This document shows positions 46,899 through 54,348 of a DNA stretch of 64,000 nucleotides, in pieces. The stretch comes from JBOFIQ01 sp051654905 (GTDB taxonomy: Bacteria; Actinomycetota; Actinomycetes; Propionibacteriales; Propionibacteriaceae), in assembly GCA_051654905.1 (NCBI GenBank), contig JBOFYY010000156.1, positions 1 to 64,000 of the forward strand. The letters run 5' to 3'. Each line of letters starts with the position of its first letter. The first letter of the stretch is position 1. The position numbers were made by a program, and so were the translations under genes. A model generated the notes under the pieces. It worked only from the letters and a program-made list of their open reading frames with translations. It searched no databases and was not told where the DNA came from.

Positions 46899-46916
46899 TG
46901 ATACCACTTTGATACC
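46899..46916. repeat. direct repeats in the TA promoter
   Basis: TGATACC occurs at 46899-46905 and 46910-46916, 11 bases apart (one helical turn), just upstream of the antitoxin start. This is a likely operator for autoregulation by the RHH antitoxin. Confidence 0.5.
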
Positions 46917-47040
46917 GCAAGTTATGGAATGAGTGCCTTCCATAGCGAGTAAACAAATCCTTTAACATGAGCGAAGCTGAGCACCACTTAAAATCCAGAT
47001 AGCAACAACTACCCCAGCTAATTGCACATACTAGCCTTAC

Positions 47041-47059
47041 TTAGGTAAGGCATGACTAA
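47041..47059. promoter_or_regulatory. candidate DtxR/IdeR iron box
   Basis: TTAGGTAAGGCATGACTAA matches the DtxR consensus TTAGGTTAGGCTAACCTAA at about 14 of 19 positions. It is 64 bases before the remnant ECF-transporter gene. The overlapping segment GCCTTACTTAGGTAAGGC is itself a perfect short palindrome. Confidence 0.45.
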
Positions 47060-47123
47060 GCAAGACACCCAAGGATGAGCGCATCCCGTACCTAAGCAGA
47101 CAACAATAGGGAAAAGAACTGAC

Positions 47124-47310
47124 ATGACTCAGAACCGAGCCACAGTAGCGCCAAACCGGCGTATGCAAGTCACCGATTTCATGAATATCGAGATTTTCTT
47201 AGTTATCACATGGTTGCGGGCATAGCGATTGCCTTCATCGGTATTACACCCATCACCTACGTGATGGTAACTTCGCTACAAGCACTCATCCTCCATAAAG
47301 AGGCAGCGCG
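47124..47310 (+). pseudogene. remnant of an ECF-type transporter S component (MptD-like)
   Basis: ATG 47124 opens a frame of 33 codons (MQVTDFMNIEIFLVIT) that ends at TAG 47223. A second frame from about 47210 continues as a hydrophobic stretch (MVAGIAIAFIGITPITYVMV) before decaying after about 47310. Joined, they resemble the first two membrane helices of the MptD group (xDxINIGIFTAIYFV...GFIP). The rest of the roughly 200-residue protein is gone. The assignment rests on pattern only. Confidence 0.4.
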
Positions 47311-47403
47311 CGGTGCGGTGCGCGCCTCGTCAGCGACACTGCAATATGACAGCGACTTTGCCATCGGTAGATATCTTCGGATCAGGGCTCAGGATCTGCT
47401 TGA

Positions 47404-47877
47404 TCAGAGGTTGATGTGCATATCAAAGTTGGGCACGACTGTTTCGCGCACAATATTGTGTGGATTCTCGGCATCGACAATGAAACCAAGGTGCTCGAAT
47501 ACTGGGCGAGCTGCTCGACTTGCGCGCGTAGTAACGACCGATAGTCCGCGTCGACGGGCCTCAGCAAGCACATCAGTGACTAGGCGACGAGCCAAACCTT
47601 GTCCTCCGGTTTCGGGGTGGACAAAAAGCATGTCAAGTTCGCCATCTGGAGTGAGATCGCTGAAGCCCCTCACCTGTCCATCGACTTCGGCAACGATGGT
47701 CCATGAAGCGATTCGATTGCAGTTCCAGCGTTCCAGATCAATATCCGTCCCAGCCCACGCTTCGATTTGATCGTGGCCATAATGGTGTGCTGCCGTAGTA
47801 CGTATCGCTGTCTGATATACCTCAGCTGTCGCTCGGGCATCGTCAGGACGATAAGAGCGAGTAATAATGGTTGGCAT
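47404..47877 (-). CDS. GNAT-family N-acetyltransferase
   Basis: A 157-residue acetyltransferase. The acetyl-CoA motif is in LFVHPETGGQGLARRLVTDV (R/QxxGxG/A form) at about 95-114, with strand beta-4 ending GELDMLFV before it. The final part FEHLGFIV is the usual GNAT motif B. Substrate unknown. ATG 47877 (MPTIITRSYRPDD) fits family starts better than the ATGs at 47886-47889. Confidence 0.85.
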   Translation of the reverse strand: MPTIITRSYRPDDARATAEVYQTAIRTTAAHHYGHDQIEAWAGTDIDLERWNCNRIASWTIVAEVDGQVRGFSDLTPDGELDMLFVHPETGGQGLARRLVTDVLAEARRRGLSVVTTRASRAARPVFEHLGFIVDAENPHNIVRETVVPNFDMHINL

Positions 47878-47959
47878 GCGTATCATCATCGCATGTTAGG
47901 TGACACTCGATTTGTCAGGAGTTGGATCAATATCAAGTGTCTGCCGAGTGTTCGAAGTT

Positions 47960-48100
47960 CTACACGCACTTGCTAAGTTTCTATCTGAGGAGACTGCCAA
48001 CTATTTGAGTCCCTTATGGATTCTGCCAACACATATCACCATCACCCCCGACGGGCAGACCACCGTCGTGTTCAAAGACGGCACGCGGATCACCCAGTGA
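47960..48100 (+). pseudogene. C-terminal fragment of a large serine recombinase (copy A)
   Basis: The frame ends ITITPDGQTTVVFKDGTRIT then a stop, the form of C-terminal tails of large serine recombinases (usually ...FTFKDGTEI). The same tail, with similar DNA, recurs at 53.8 kb. Nothing of the catalytic domain is seen upstream. A remnant of a lost mobile element. Confidence 0.55.
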
Positions 48101-48148
48101 CGTGAAAATTCAGTGGCACGCAGTCGCTGATGATGACATGCTGGCGGC

Positions 48149-49141
48149 ATGCCCTTACAGATTTCCCCAACAACTGCCGCTGACCTCCCAGATCTCCTGG
48201 AGCTGTGGAACGACGGCGCCGTGATGCTCTATGTCGGATTCCCAGACGGCCTCGGTGAAACGACGGAATCGCTCGCCGCCTGGTTCCACCGACTCGAACA
48301 GAATCGCCTTACCGGGCTCACTGAGCACTTCATTATCCGTGACGACGACTGCTTCTGTGGCGAGGCGTATTACTACATCGACACAGATCACGGCCATCTC
48401 GGCAGGCTCGACATCAAACTAACTCCGACTGCACGAGGCAAGGGCATCGCAGCCGCAGGGCTCAGCAAGGCCATCGACGAAGCCTTCACCCACGGGGCAA
48501 TGCGCGTCTACGTCGATCCAAACCCCGCCAACGCCAAGGCTCTCGCCCTCTACGACCGGCTGGGATTCCAACGCGTCGATCCCCCGCCCCACATCGCTGC
48601 CAGCTGCGACGTGGACTTCAACCCGATCTACATGGAGCTCACGCCGGAGCAGTGGCACAACCATCAAGGCCCCGAAGCTGATGCCGACGCGCCTCCCCTG
48701 TCTGAGATACCGCGTGGCGAGTACGCCTATCCCGGGCCGCTTCGGGATGCACTGATCGACGCAATCCTCAACGGAACCAAGACGTCGACGACCTGTCTGC
48801 TCGCCGAGTTCGACGAGGGTGAAGACCCGCGCGATGAGGTGGGCACGTTAGCGGCCGTCGTCGACTCCAGCGGCGAGATCGTGTGCGTGACGCGGACGAC
48901 GGACGTCCAGATCGTCCGACTTGGCGACGTCACCCTCGAACACGCAATTGCCGAGGGCGAGGGCTACACGACCATCGCCGACTGGCGTTCCGGACACGAA
49001 CAGTTCTGGCGCTCTCCCGAGTTCATCGCCGGCATGGGCGAACTGGAACTCACCGACGACACCATGGTGGTCTGCTACCGCTCCGCCATCGACCCGCGGT
49101 ACCTAGTGCACGCCATGACTCCGGATAATACGACCATGTGA
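48149..49141 (+). CDS. GNAT acetyltransferase fused to an ASCH domain
   Basis: A 330-residue two-domain protein. Residues 1-165 are a GNAT domain (KLTPTARGKGIAAAGLSKAI is the acetyl-CoA loop; ALYDRLGFQRVD is motif B). Residues 190-318 are an ASCH (PUA-like) domain with all its hallmarks: GTKTSTTCLLAEF, VVDSSGEIVCVTRTTDV, AIAEGEGYTTIADWRSGHEQFW. ASCH proteins bind RNA or hydrolyse modified nucleosides such as N4-acetylcytidine. The fusion suggests linked acetylation and RNA or nucleoside metabolism. The gene is markedly richer in G+C than the core region, consistent with transfer. No strong ribosome site precedes the ATG. Confidence 0.85.
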   Translation: MPLQISPTTAADLPDLLELWNDGAVMLYVGFPDGLGETTESLAAWFHRLEQNRLTGLTEHFIIRDDDCFCGEAYYYIDTDHGHLGRLDIKLTPTARGKGIAAAGLSKAIDEAFTHGAMRVYVDPNPANAKALALYDRLGFQRVDPPPHIAASCDVDFNPIYMELTPEQWHNHQGPEADADAPPLSEIPRGEYAYPGPLRDALIDAILNGTKTSTTCLLAEFDEGEDPRDEVGTLAAVVDSSGEIVCVTRTTDVQIVRLGDVTLEHAIAEGEGYTTIADWRSGHEQFWRSPEFIAGMGELELTDDTMVVCYRSAIDPRYLVHAMTPDNTTM

Positions 49142-49184
49142 CATTGCCCGGGTCGCCCTGGCCCAAGAGCCTGCCCGCAGTCCC

Positions 49185-49830
49185 CTAAGCGCCGAGTACC
49201 CAGGCAACGACGGCTTGCTGAACCGGCAGGAGCGCCTTCTTGAACTCATACCCAACGAAATGCGCAGAATCGACTGTCTCGGCACTCACTTCACGCTCGC
49301 GGATGAAGGGTGGGCAAGGATCGAGCACGACGTCAGGATTCGCCGCAGCAATAGCTTCAGCAGTGATCTGGAACGGTGCCATGATCTGTGCATTCGGGCC
49401 AGGCGGATCCGTAGCTATGACGTCGGCTCCTCTGACCCCAGCGATGATGTCGTGACTGTGTTCGGCCCCGTCGATCTCCATGCCCTCGGGACAAACTTGG
49501 ACCATATCGAGACCAAAGGCACGGCCCGCCTCAAACCAAGCCTGGATGACGTTGCTGTCCCGCACACCAACGATGGCATAACGAAGCAAAGTCCACGACG
49601 CGCAGACTCAGCGCCCACAAATCGGACAACACCTCACAGTGATGGTTCTCACCCGTCATCGCATTGACGACTGGCAGATGATTTCCTCCGGCTAGCCCAT
49701 CCAGAATCGGCATCTCTGCTCGGACTACGGCGACGTCGACGAGCTGAGCCAGATATCCGGCGACGTCTTGATGAGCCTCCGGCTTGTCCAGAGTCTCCGG
49801 AGGGAAGACGATCGGCTGCATCCCCATCAT
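49185..49830 (-). pseudogene. ornithine/aspartate carbamoyltransferase-family gene, N-terminally truncated and frameshifted
   Basis: Two frames together give the C-terminal two-thirds of a carbamoyltransferase. From 49830, VVNAMTGENHHCEVLSDLWA is the carbamoyl-phosphate/substrate-linking block (normally HPxQxLxD). After a shift near 49580, RYAIVGVRDSNVIQAWFEAG and NPDVVLDPCPPFIREREVSA, then HFVGYEFKK, cover the amino-acid-binding domain to the stop at 49185. The N-terminal STRTR region is missing, since sequence upstream of 49830 is unrelated. The PCPP motif is that of ornithine-type enzymes. Confidence 0.8.
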
Positions 49831-50212
49831 GGATCTATTTTTATTCCACAGATTATTATTGACCTCATTGCACCAGTCACTGCCGCTTAATCATCGACAA
49901 CGCCGAGGATATCAACTGATGCTACCTGGAGAATCTCGTCCACCATACGTCAGTTCATTCCCACACTTTCGCCTCGACGGCCGCTGCTAGGAGAACTTCA
50001 TAGAATAAGCCCCGAGCTGCGGGTACATGCATACTCTGGACTGCGTCGTCAATAGACACTCATGTTCTTGCAACCGTTTCGTAGCGCGGGATCCACTCGT
50101 TCTCGTTCACTCCGCAGGCTCAACGAGTGCGCGACAAGATACCAACACCGGCAGAAGCTTAGGTATGTAATTACTGGAGCTGACACAATATTTCTGCTAA
50201 GATCGTTGTCGC
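49831..50212. other. stretch with no recognisable gene
   Basis: About 380 bases between the carbamoyltransferase remnant and the DUF3800 fragment. Base composition changes from A+T-rich to mixed. I see only short open frames with no family pattern; probably junction debris. Confidence 0.5.
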
Positions 50213-50245
50213 AGACCCCCTCCGCACGTGCGGTATCCGGGGGTC
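50213..50245. terminator. strong hairpin downstream of the DUF3800 fragment
   Basis: AGACCCCC pairs with GGGGGTCT, with a second inner stem CCGCACGTGCGG. It lies 10 bases beyond the DUF3800 stop. There is no T-run, so it could be a palindromic extragenic repeat and not a terminator. Confidence 0.45.
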
Positions 50246-50254
50246 TTGCTGTAT

Positions 50255-50689
50255 CTACCCTACGATAATCTCCGGGAGCCGATCCAGAGCGCGAGCTGAT
50301 AGGTACGTCTCCCACCAACTCTCCGCCTCAACCAATTTTGGTGGTGGGTCGAGATGTGCGTTAGCCGTCCAAGCAACGAGGTCTGCCATTTGCATGAGCT
50401 GCGATGCCTTGGAGTCCTGCGGAATAGGATCCTCCACGATGCGTCTACTCTGCCGAGGGAGCCGACGATGAGCATCTCTGTAAGTCGAGTCGCTCCCGTC
50501 GCCATCCATGAAAATCAAGCCCAGCGCATCTCGCTGTGTAAACTCCTGTTCAAACGAGTCCAACAGACTCCGATACAGGTCTCGCTTCATCGCAGCAACG
50601 TCGCTTGGCTCGCCATCTCGAGGACAGTTTGAGGTCCTCTCGAATGGTCCCATCTGGAAGCCCTTCGACAGCGACTTCCTGTGAACCAT
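50255..50689 (-). pseudogene. DUF3800 protein, N-terminus missing
   Basis: A 144-residue frame with the C-terminal half of DUF3800: YRSLLDSFEQEFTQRDALGL, then IFMDGDGSDSTYRDAHRR, then DSKASQLMQMADLVAWTANA, where the Asp and QxAD residues are the presumed nuclease-like site. The N-terminal LDESG motif expected in intact members (about 70 residues) has no coding match upstream; instead another gene fragment starts on the opposite strand. DUF3800 genes are common in mobile elements. Confidence 0.65.
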
Positions 50690-51365
50690 CTGCCTGATTA
50701 TCTGGGCGATATGCCCCTCTCACATGACTTGCGGAACGAGCTCAACCGTCTCATCCTGCCTGGTTTCAACACTTTGAACGACGTCCACTTCATTCTGGAC
50801 GACGCTGGCCTCGCCAATGAAAATATCCTGATGAGAACTTCCACGCTGCTGCGGAGGAGATCTGGCAGGAACGCAAGACCCAGGAGTCATCATGGGATCA
50901 TCCAACGGGCTTCGAGCACCTCTCTGCCGCCTTCGAGGAATTGCGTAAAGCTGGCGTCGTCACCGCTATGAATTTGGGCTTCGCCGTGGACGAGTACAAC
51001 CAGCTCGCAGCCGACGAGCGTACACGAATCGATGCCCTGAAGCCGTGTATCCATATCGTGAATGGGCTTCCTGCGCCTTCCATATGCAGGATGCCGAGCG
51101 ACTAGCAGAGGAACCAGCCACCTTTTACCTACTATTCGGTGCTTGGTTTCCCGGGTCAGCGATTGCTGACTCTGTGGATCGCGACAAATTGTGCAAGGAC
51201 CACCCCGAGCTCTCCGCAGAGTGGGATCGCATGGACACAGCGCTGGGTCGTTTCATCATTTCCACACTCAGCCAACACGGACTCGAAACTGAATGGCGGG
51301 GAGATCCAGAAGACCGCATCCGCATCGTGAACCTGCAGTGGCGAAGACCACTGCCACTACAGTAA
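50681..51365 (+). pseudogene. DUF6891-like gene with two frameshifts
   Basis: Three frames follow one another. The first encodes HLPDYLGDMPLSHDLRNELN to about 50825; the second, 50830-51040, encodes AEEIWQERKTQESSWDHPTG and FEELRKAGVVTAMNLGFAVD; the third, from about 51045, encodes CAFHMQDAERLAEE and ends GLETEWRGDPEDRIRIVNLQ before the stop at 51365. In order these resemble DUF6891 proteins (WQER...GVVAxxNxGF...xAFHxQD...GLxxxWxGxxxxRI). The assignment is by pattern memory and moderate. Confidence 0.5.
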
Positions 51366-51514
51366 TCCGTGACCGAGGGACGTTGACATACACACCATTC
51401 ACCGCCAGTGCCAAGTAGGCAGGTGCACATGAGGGACCGTGTCGTAGGCAGGAGCCAGCCGATAGGTTCCGTAGATGGACTCGATGCAGCATGGGGCCGT
51501 TCCTCGGATACGAT

Positions 51515-51645
51515 AAGGTCCCCAAACGGCATATCGTCTGCACCCACTGCGGCAGCCCAAGACCTGGCAGTCCACCGATGCTTACAAGACCCACATCTGG
51601 CAATGCAACCAGAAATATCGCTTCCCAAATCCGCCATAACGATAG
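51515..51645 (+). pseudogene. zinc-ribbon fragment of a large serine recombinase (copy B)
   Basis: One frame reads VCTHCGS; a second, just after, reads KTWQSTDAYKTHIWQCNQKY. With a small deletion between them this is the recombinase zinc beta-ribbon (CxxCG...KxW.S...Y...WQCNxKY). It is unconnected to the other two recombinase fragments. Confidence 0.5.
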
Positions 51646-51682
51646 CGACGATGCAGAGCCAGAGTATTCCGTGAATTGCCTG

Positions 51683-52936
51683 TCATGGCCCGAGAGCTGT
51701 GATGGGGACGACGCAGACTCCATCTGGACGACGGTAGCTAAACCGGCCACCTGTCAACACGATCAGTGCCGCTGGTTTGCCGTGCCGCGCGTGATCAACT
51801 TTGTCGGCCATCCGCAGCAGCGAATCCGCGGCTACATCTGCTGCAGTCTCCCCCAGCTTGACCTCGATTCCGGCCCATCTTCCATCGGTGAGTTCTAGAA
51901 CCGCATCGACTTCGTGCCCGGTTTGGGAATCGCGCCATCCCATCAGCGTGGCCCCCAGAGACTGCCCATAGACCCGCACGTCGCGCATCACCAAAGACTC
52001 GAAATGCAGACCCGCAGCGTTGAGGTCCTGAAGCAGATGGCTGACCCCGACACCCAATGCAGCTGTCCCCAACGAGGGATCAACGAAGTGGTGGATGGCG
52101 GATGCGCGCAGCCTTGTCCGGGAACGCATGTGGGGACGCCAGGCCGGGATAGGTTCGATGAGCATGAGTCGCTCAAGCGCATCTAGGTAGTTCGCGAGAG
52201 TCTCGGAGGCGATGGACCCTCTTGCCCCACCAACATCTTGAGCCAGTGAGGTGAGATTGAGTGGTGTCGCTGCTGCCCGCCCGAGGGCAGCCAAGAGTCG
52301 CGTGATATTGCCAGGGTTGCGCCGGGGACCCAGCCCAGGAATATCCACCTCCGCGAGAGCATGAAGGTAGTCGCGCAGCCAAATCGACGCCTCATGCTCA
52401 TCCGCGCCAAGCAAGTCTGGCCACCCGCCGACGACGATCCGCTCGAGTAGCCCATCGACGCTCAGACCGGAGCTCGCACCGGTGGGTTCGCCTCCATCCA
52501 GAAGGTGTTGCAGGCTGACCTCACCTGTGGAGTGCCCGGTTTCATACAAGGTCATCGGTCGCATGCGCAACCGCGCGATCCGTCCCGCACCCGAGTGAAC
52601 CCGCGCCTGATCACGTGGCCGAGCCGAACCCGTCAGCACATAGAGACCCTTACCATCATGGTCATCGACAGCACGCCGCACGAAGTTCCATAGTCGAGGC
52701 GTCTCCTGCCATTCATCAAAAACAATCGGCGTTGGAGCCATGAATAGCTGCTTAGGAGCCACCTCCAGGGCTGCACGAGCCGCTTCATCGACATCCATCC
52801 GAAATACGGTTCGCGCGATCTCGACAGCAGTGCGCGTCTTACCGACCGCCTTGGGACCGTCAATGAGCACCGCTCCCATCGCCTCCATACGCTGGCTCAG
52901 TTCACCGTCTACCACCCGAGATCGATAATCCGTCAT
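51683..52936 (-). CDS. DUF4143 AAA-type ATPase, copy 1
   Basis: A 417-residue protein of the AAA_14/DUF4143 group. Walker A is DGPKAVGKTRTA near residue 30, Walker B is IVFDEWQETP, sensor-1 region YVLTGSARPRD; the C-terminal DUF4143 domain has the nuclease-like motif HEVDAVLELTDGRWAGIEVK (D...ExK). Proteins like this are widespread in actinobacteria and are found with toxin-like genes or in defence regions; the role is unsettled. ATG 52936 chosen; no clear ribosome site. A paralogue lies at 57.4-58.7 kb with the same length and motifs. Confidence 0.85.
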   Translation of the reverse strand: MTDYRSRVVDGELSQRMEAMGAVLIDGPKAVGKTRTAVEIARTVFRMDVDEAARAALEVAPKQLFMAPTPIVFDEWQETPRLWNFVRRAVDDHDGKGLYVLTGSARPRDQARVHSGAGRIARLRMRPMTLYETGHSTGEVSLQHLLDGGEPTGASSGLSVDGLLERIVVGGWPDLLGADEHEASIWLRDYLHALAEVDIPGLGPRRNPGNITRLLAALGRAAATPLNLTSLAQDVGGARGSIASETLANYLDALERLMLIEPIPAWRPHMRSRTRLRASAIHHFVDPSLGTAALGVGVSHLLQDLNAAGLHFESLVMRDVRVYGQSLGATLMGWRDSQTGHEVDAVLELTDGRWAGIEVKLGETAADVAADSLLRMADKVDHARHGKPAALIVLTGGRFSYRRPDGVCVVPITALGP

Positions 52937-53019
52937 ACACAAAGTCTACAATCCGTCACGCCCCAAGTCGAGGATTTGCATTCAGTGCCATCACTCAGAT
53001 GCAGAGGGCGTCGAGCATC

Positions 53020-53133
53020 TCACGCATCAAAGTGAAGCGCAGCAGCAGGATCTGGAATCAGGTCGAAGGTGCGCCAGTCGCCGCGCAGAATACCGAGCCG
53101 CTGACCATAGAGCTCGACGACGAGGTCACCCAT
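53020..53133 (-). pseudogene. hipA, N-terminal fragment only
   Basis: An ATG overlapping the hipB stop opens a 37-codon frame (MGDLVVELYGQRLGILRGDW) that matches the beginning of HipA kinases and then stops at 53020-53022. HipA normally has about 400 residues; the kinase part is not found nearby. Confidence 0.7.
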
Positions 53134-53389
53134 GGTCAATCCCATCTTGAGCAGCACCAGTATCAGGGACGCTGATGGTGGCTGTGAGTTCCATACCGGT
53201 CACCTGCATGGCAGCAAATAGCCGATCCATCATGATGGACGGCTTGCCAGCCTCCAGCTCCCAGATGTACTTTTGTGTGGTACCCAGCTGGGTTGCCAGC
53301 TCACGCTGTGTCAGCCCGGCCACCAGACGAGCCTGCTGCAACATGCGCCCAAGCGACTCCGGACCCGAAACCTTGCCTTGGTACTGCAT
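53126..53389 (-). CDS. HipB-like XRE-family antitoxin/regulator
   Basis: An 87-residue protein with a helix-turn-helix (LTQRELATQLGTTQKYIWEL) and a C-terminal hydrophobic strand (MELTATISV) as in HipB. It stays intact although its hipA partner is cut to 37 codons. Three matching operator repeats lie 38-112 bases upstream, so it may still repress its own promoter. Confidence 0.8.
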   Translation of the reverse strand: MQYQGKVSGPESLGRMLQQARLVAGLTQRELATQLGTTQKYIWELEAGKPSIMMDRLFAAMQVTGMELTATISVPDTGAAQDGIDHG

Positions 53390-53426
53390 CCAATACCCTG
53401 CCTCACTATGGTAGCCATGGTCGAAT

Positions 53427-53500
53427 TGACTTCGATATCAGAGTCAGCCTAACTGACTTCAATATTAACGTCAATTATCATGACTCCGATATTGCCGTCA
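53427..53500. repeat. three evenly spaced operator repeats before hipB
   Basis: TGACTTCGATATCAGAGTCA (53427-53446), TGACTTCAATATTAACGTCA (53454-53473) and TGACTCCGATATTGCCGTCA (53481-53500) are imperfect palindromes with TGAC/GTCA ends and a central ATAT. Start to start they are exactly 27 bases apart. The position upstream of hipB suggests cooperative binding sites for HipB. Confidence 0.8.
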
Positions 53501-53654
53501 TAATTTAGAGGCCTTCTCCCGTGATCGAATCTCATCTACCCGAGCGCGACAAGGCCGAGACTGCAGGACAGAATCCTTCCCAGATAACCGGGGTTGGTCC
53601 AGTCGTCGAGGTTGTCCACTCCGCAATCAACAGCCCAGTGGCGTTCATATCGAT

Positions 53655-53866
53655 GTAGTGACGCGGATGATGGAAGACGCCATCGCCGACAACACCACCC
53701 GCTGCCAACGACTCCACACCGACCTAACACGCTCACCAAGCTGGAGGCGGCTGGCGAGTTCAACCCCGCCACCTACCACGTCCTCAGCGACCATATCGAG
53801 ATCACCCCCGACGGACACGCCACGTTCGTGTTCAAAGACGGCACGCAGATCGCTGTCGAAGGCTGA
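53655..53866 (+). pseudogene. C-terminal fragment of a large serine recombinase (copy C)
   Basis: One frame encodes coiled-coil-like MMEDAIADNTTRCQRLHTDL; after a shift the frame reads LEAAGEFNPATYHVLSDHIE and ITPDGHATFVFKDGTQIAVE to the stop. It is the same tail as copy A, better preserved. No recombinase catalytic domain is present in the window. Confidence 0.6.
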
Positions 53867-53960
53867 GTTCTCCTTGCATCGAAGGATTCGCATTTGCGCG
53901 CCCGACCAATCGACCGCGCCAGGATAGATCTGGGCTGTCGCCACCCAAGTCAGTCGATCT

Positions 53961-54003
53961 GTTATCCCAAGCATGCTTGTAATGCAAGCATGCTTGGGAT
54001 AAC
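53961..54003. promoter_or_regulatory. PadR operator
   Basis: A perfect 19-bp inverted repeat: GTTATCCCAAGCATGCTTG, five spacer bases TAATG, then its exact complement. Each arm also holds the short palindrome AAGCATGCTT. It ends 9 bases before the padR start codon, so it must overlap the promoter or the mRNA start. Confidence 0.85.
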
Positions 54004-54012
54004 AATTGACTC

Positions 54013-54348
54013 GTGGATGATCTGTTGCAGTTCCGACGCGGGGCCGTCGAGTTGGCTGTCCTTCAATTGCTTGCTGGGCGCGAGGTCTACGGGGGCGAAC
54101 TTGTCGACCTGCTTGGCCAGTATGGCTCCTTGGCGACGACTCGTGGAACCGTCTACCCCATGCTCAGTCGTCTGCGCAGCTCCGGGCTTGTCGAGACGAC
54201 ATGGCACGAGTCGCCCAGCGGTCCGCCGCGTCGCTACTACCGCCTCACTGCCGATGGTGAACGCGCCAGGACTCGCCGCGCAGACGCTTGGCGCGATCTG
54301 GTTCGAGACATGTCCACTCTTGTGCCCACGAAGGGAGAAACGAAGTGA
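54013..54348 (+). CDS. PadR-family transcriptional regulator
   Basis: A 111-residue regulator with a winged helix (LAVLQLLAGREVYGGELVDL; GTVYPMLSRLRSSGLVETTW; PPRRYYRLTADGE) typical of the short PadR group. GTG start. First gene of a five-gene operon; such PadR proteins usually repress an adjoining ABC exporter until a drug or peptide binds. Confidence 0.92.
   Translation: MDDLLQFRRGAVELAVLQLLAGREVYGGELVDLLGQYGSLATTRGTVYPMLSRLRSSGLVETTWHESPSGPPRRYYRLTADGERARTRRADAWRDLVRDMSTLVPTKGETK

Noticed and set aside
51125..51750. 160-170-codon minus-strand frames
   Set aside because: They cover DUF6891-like and recombinase fragments in G+C-rich DNA and show no family pattern of their own.
53427..53500. 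CRISPR array
   Set aside because: Three 20-bp repeats with 7-bp gaps are too short and palindromic; no cas gene is in the window. They fit operators.
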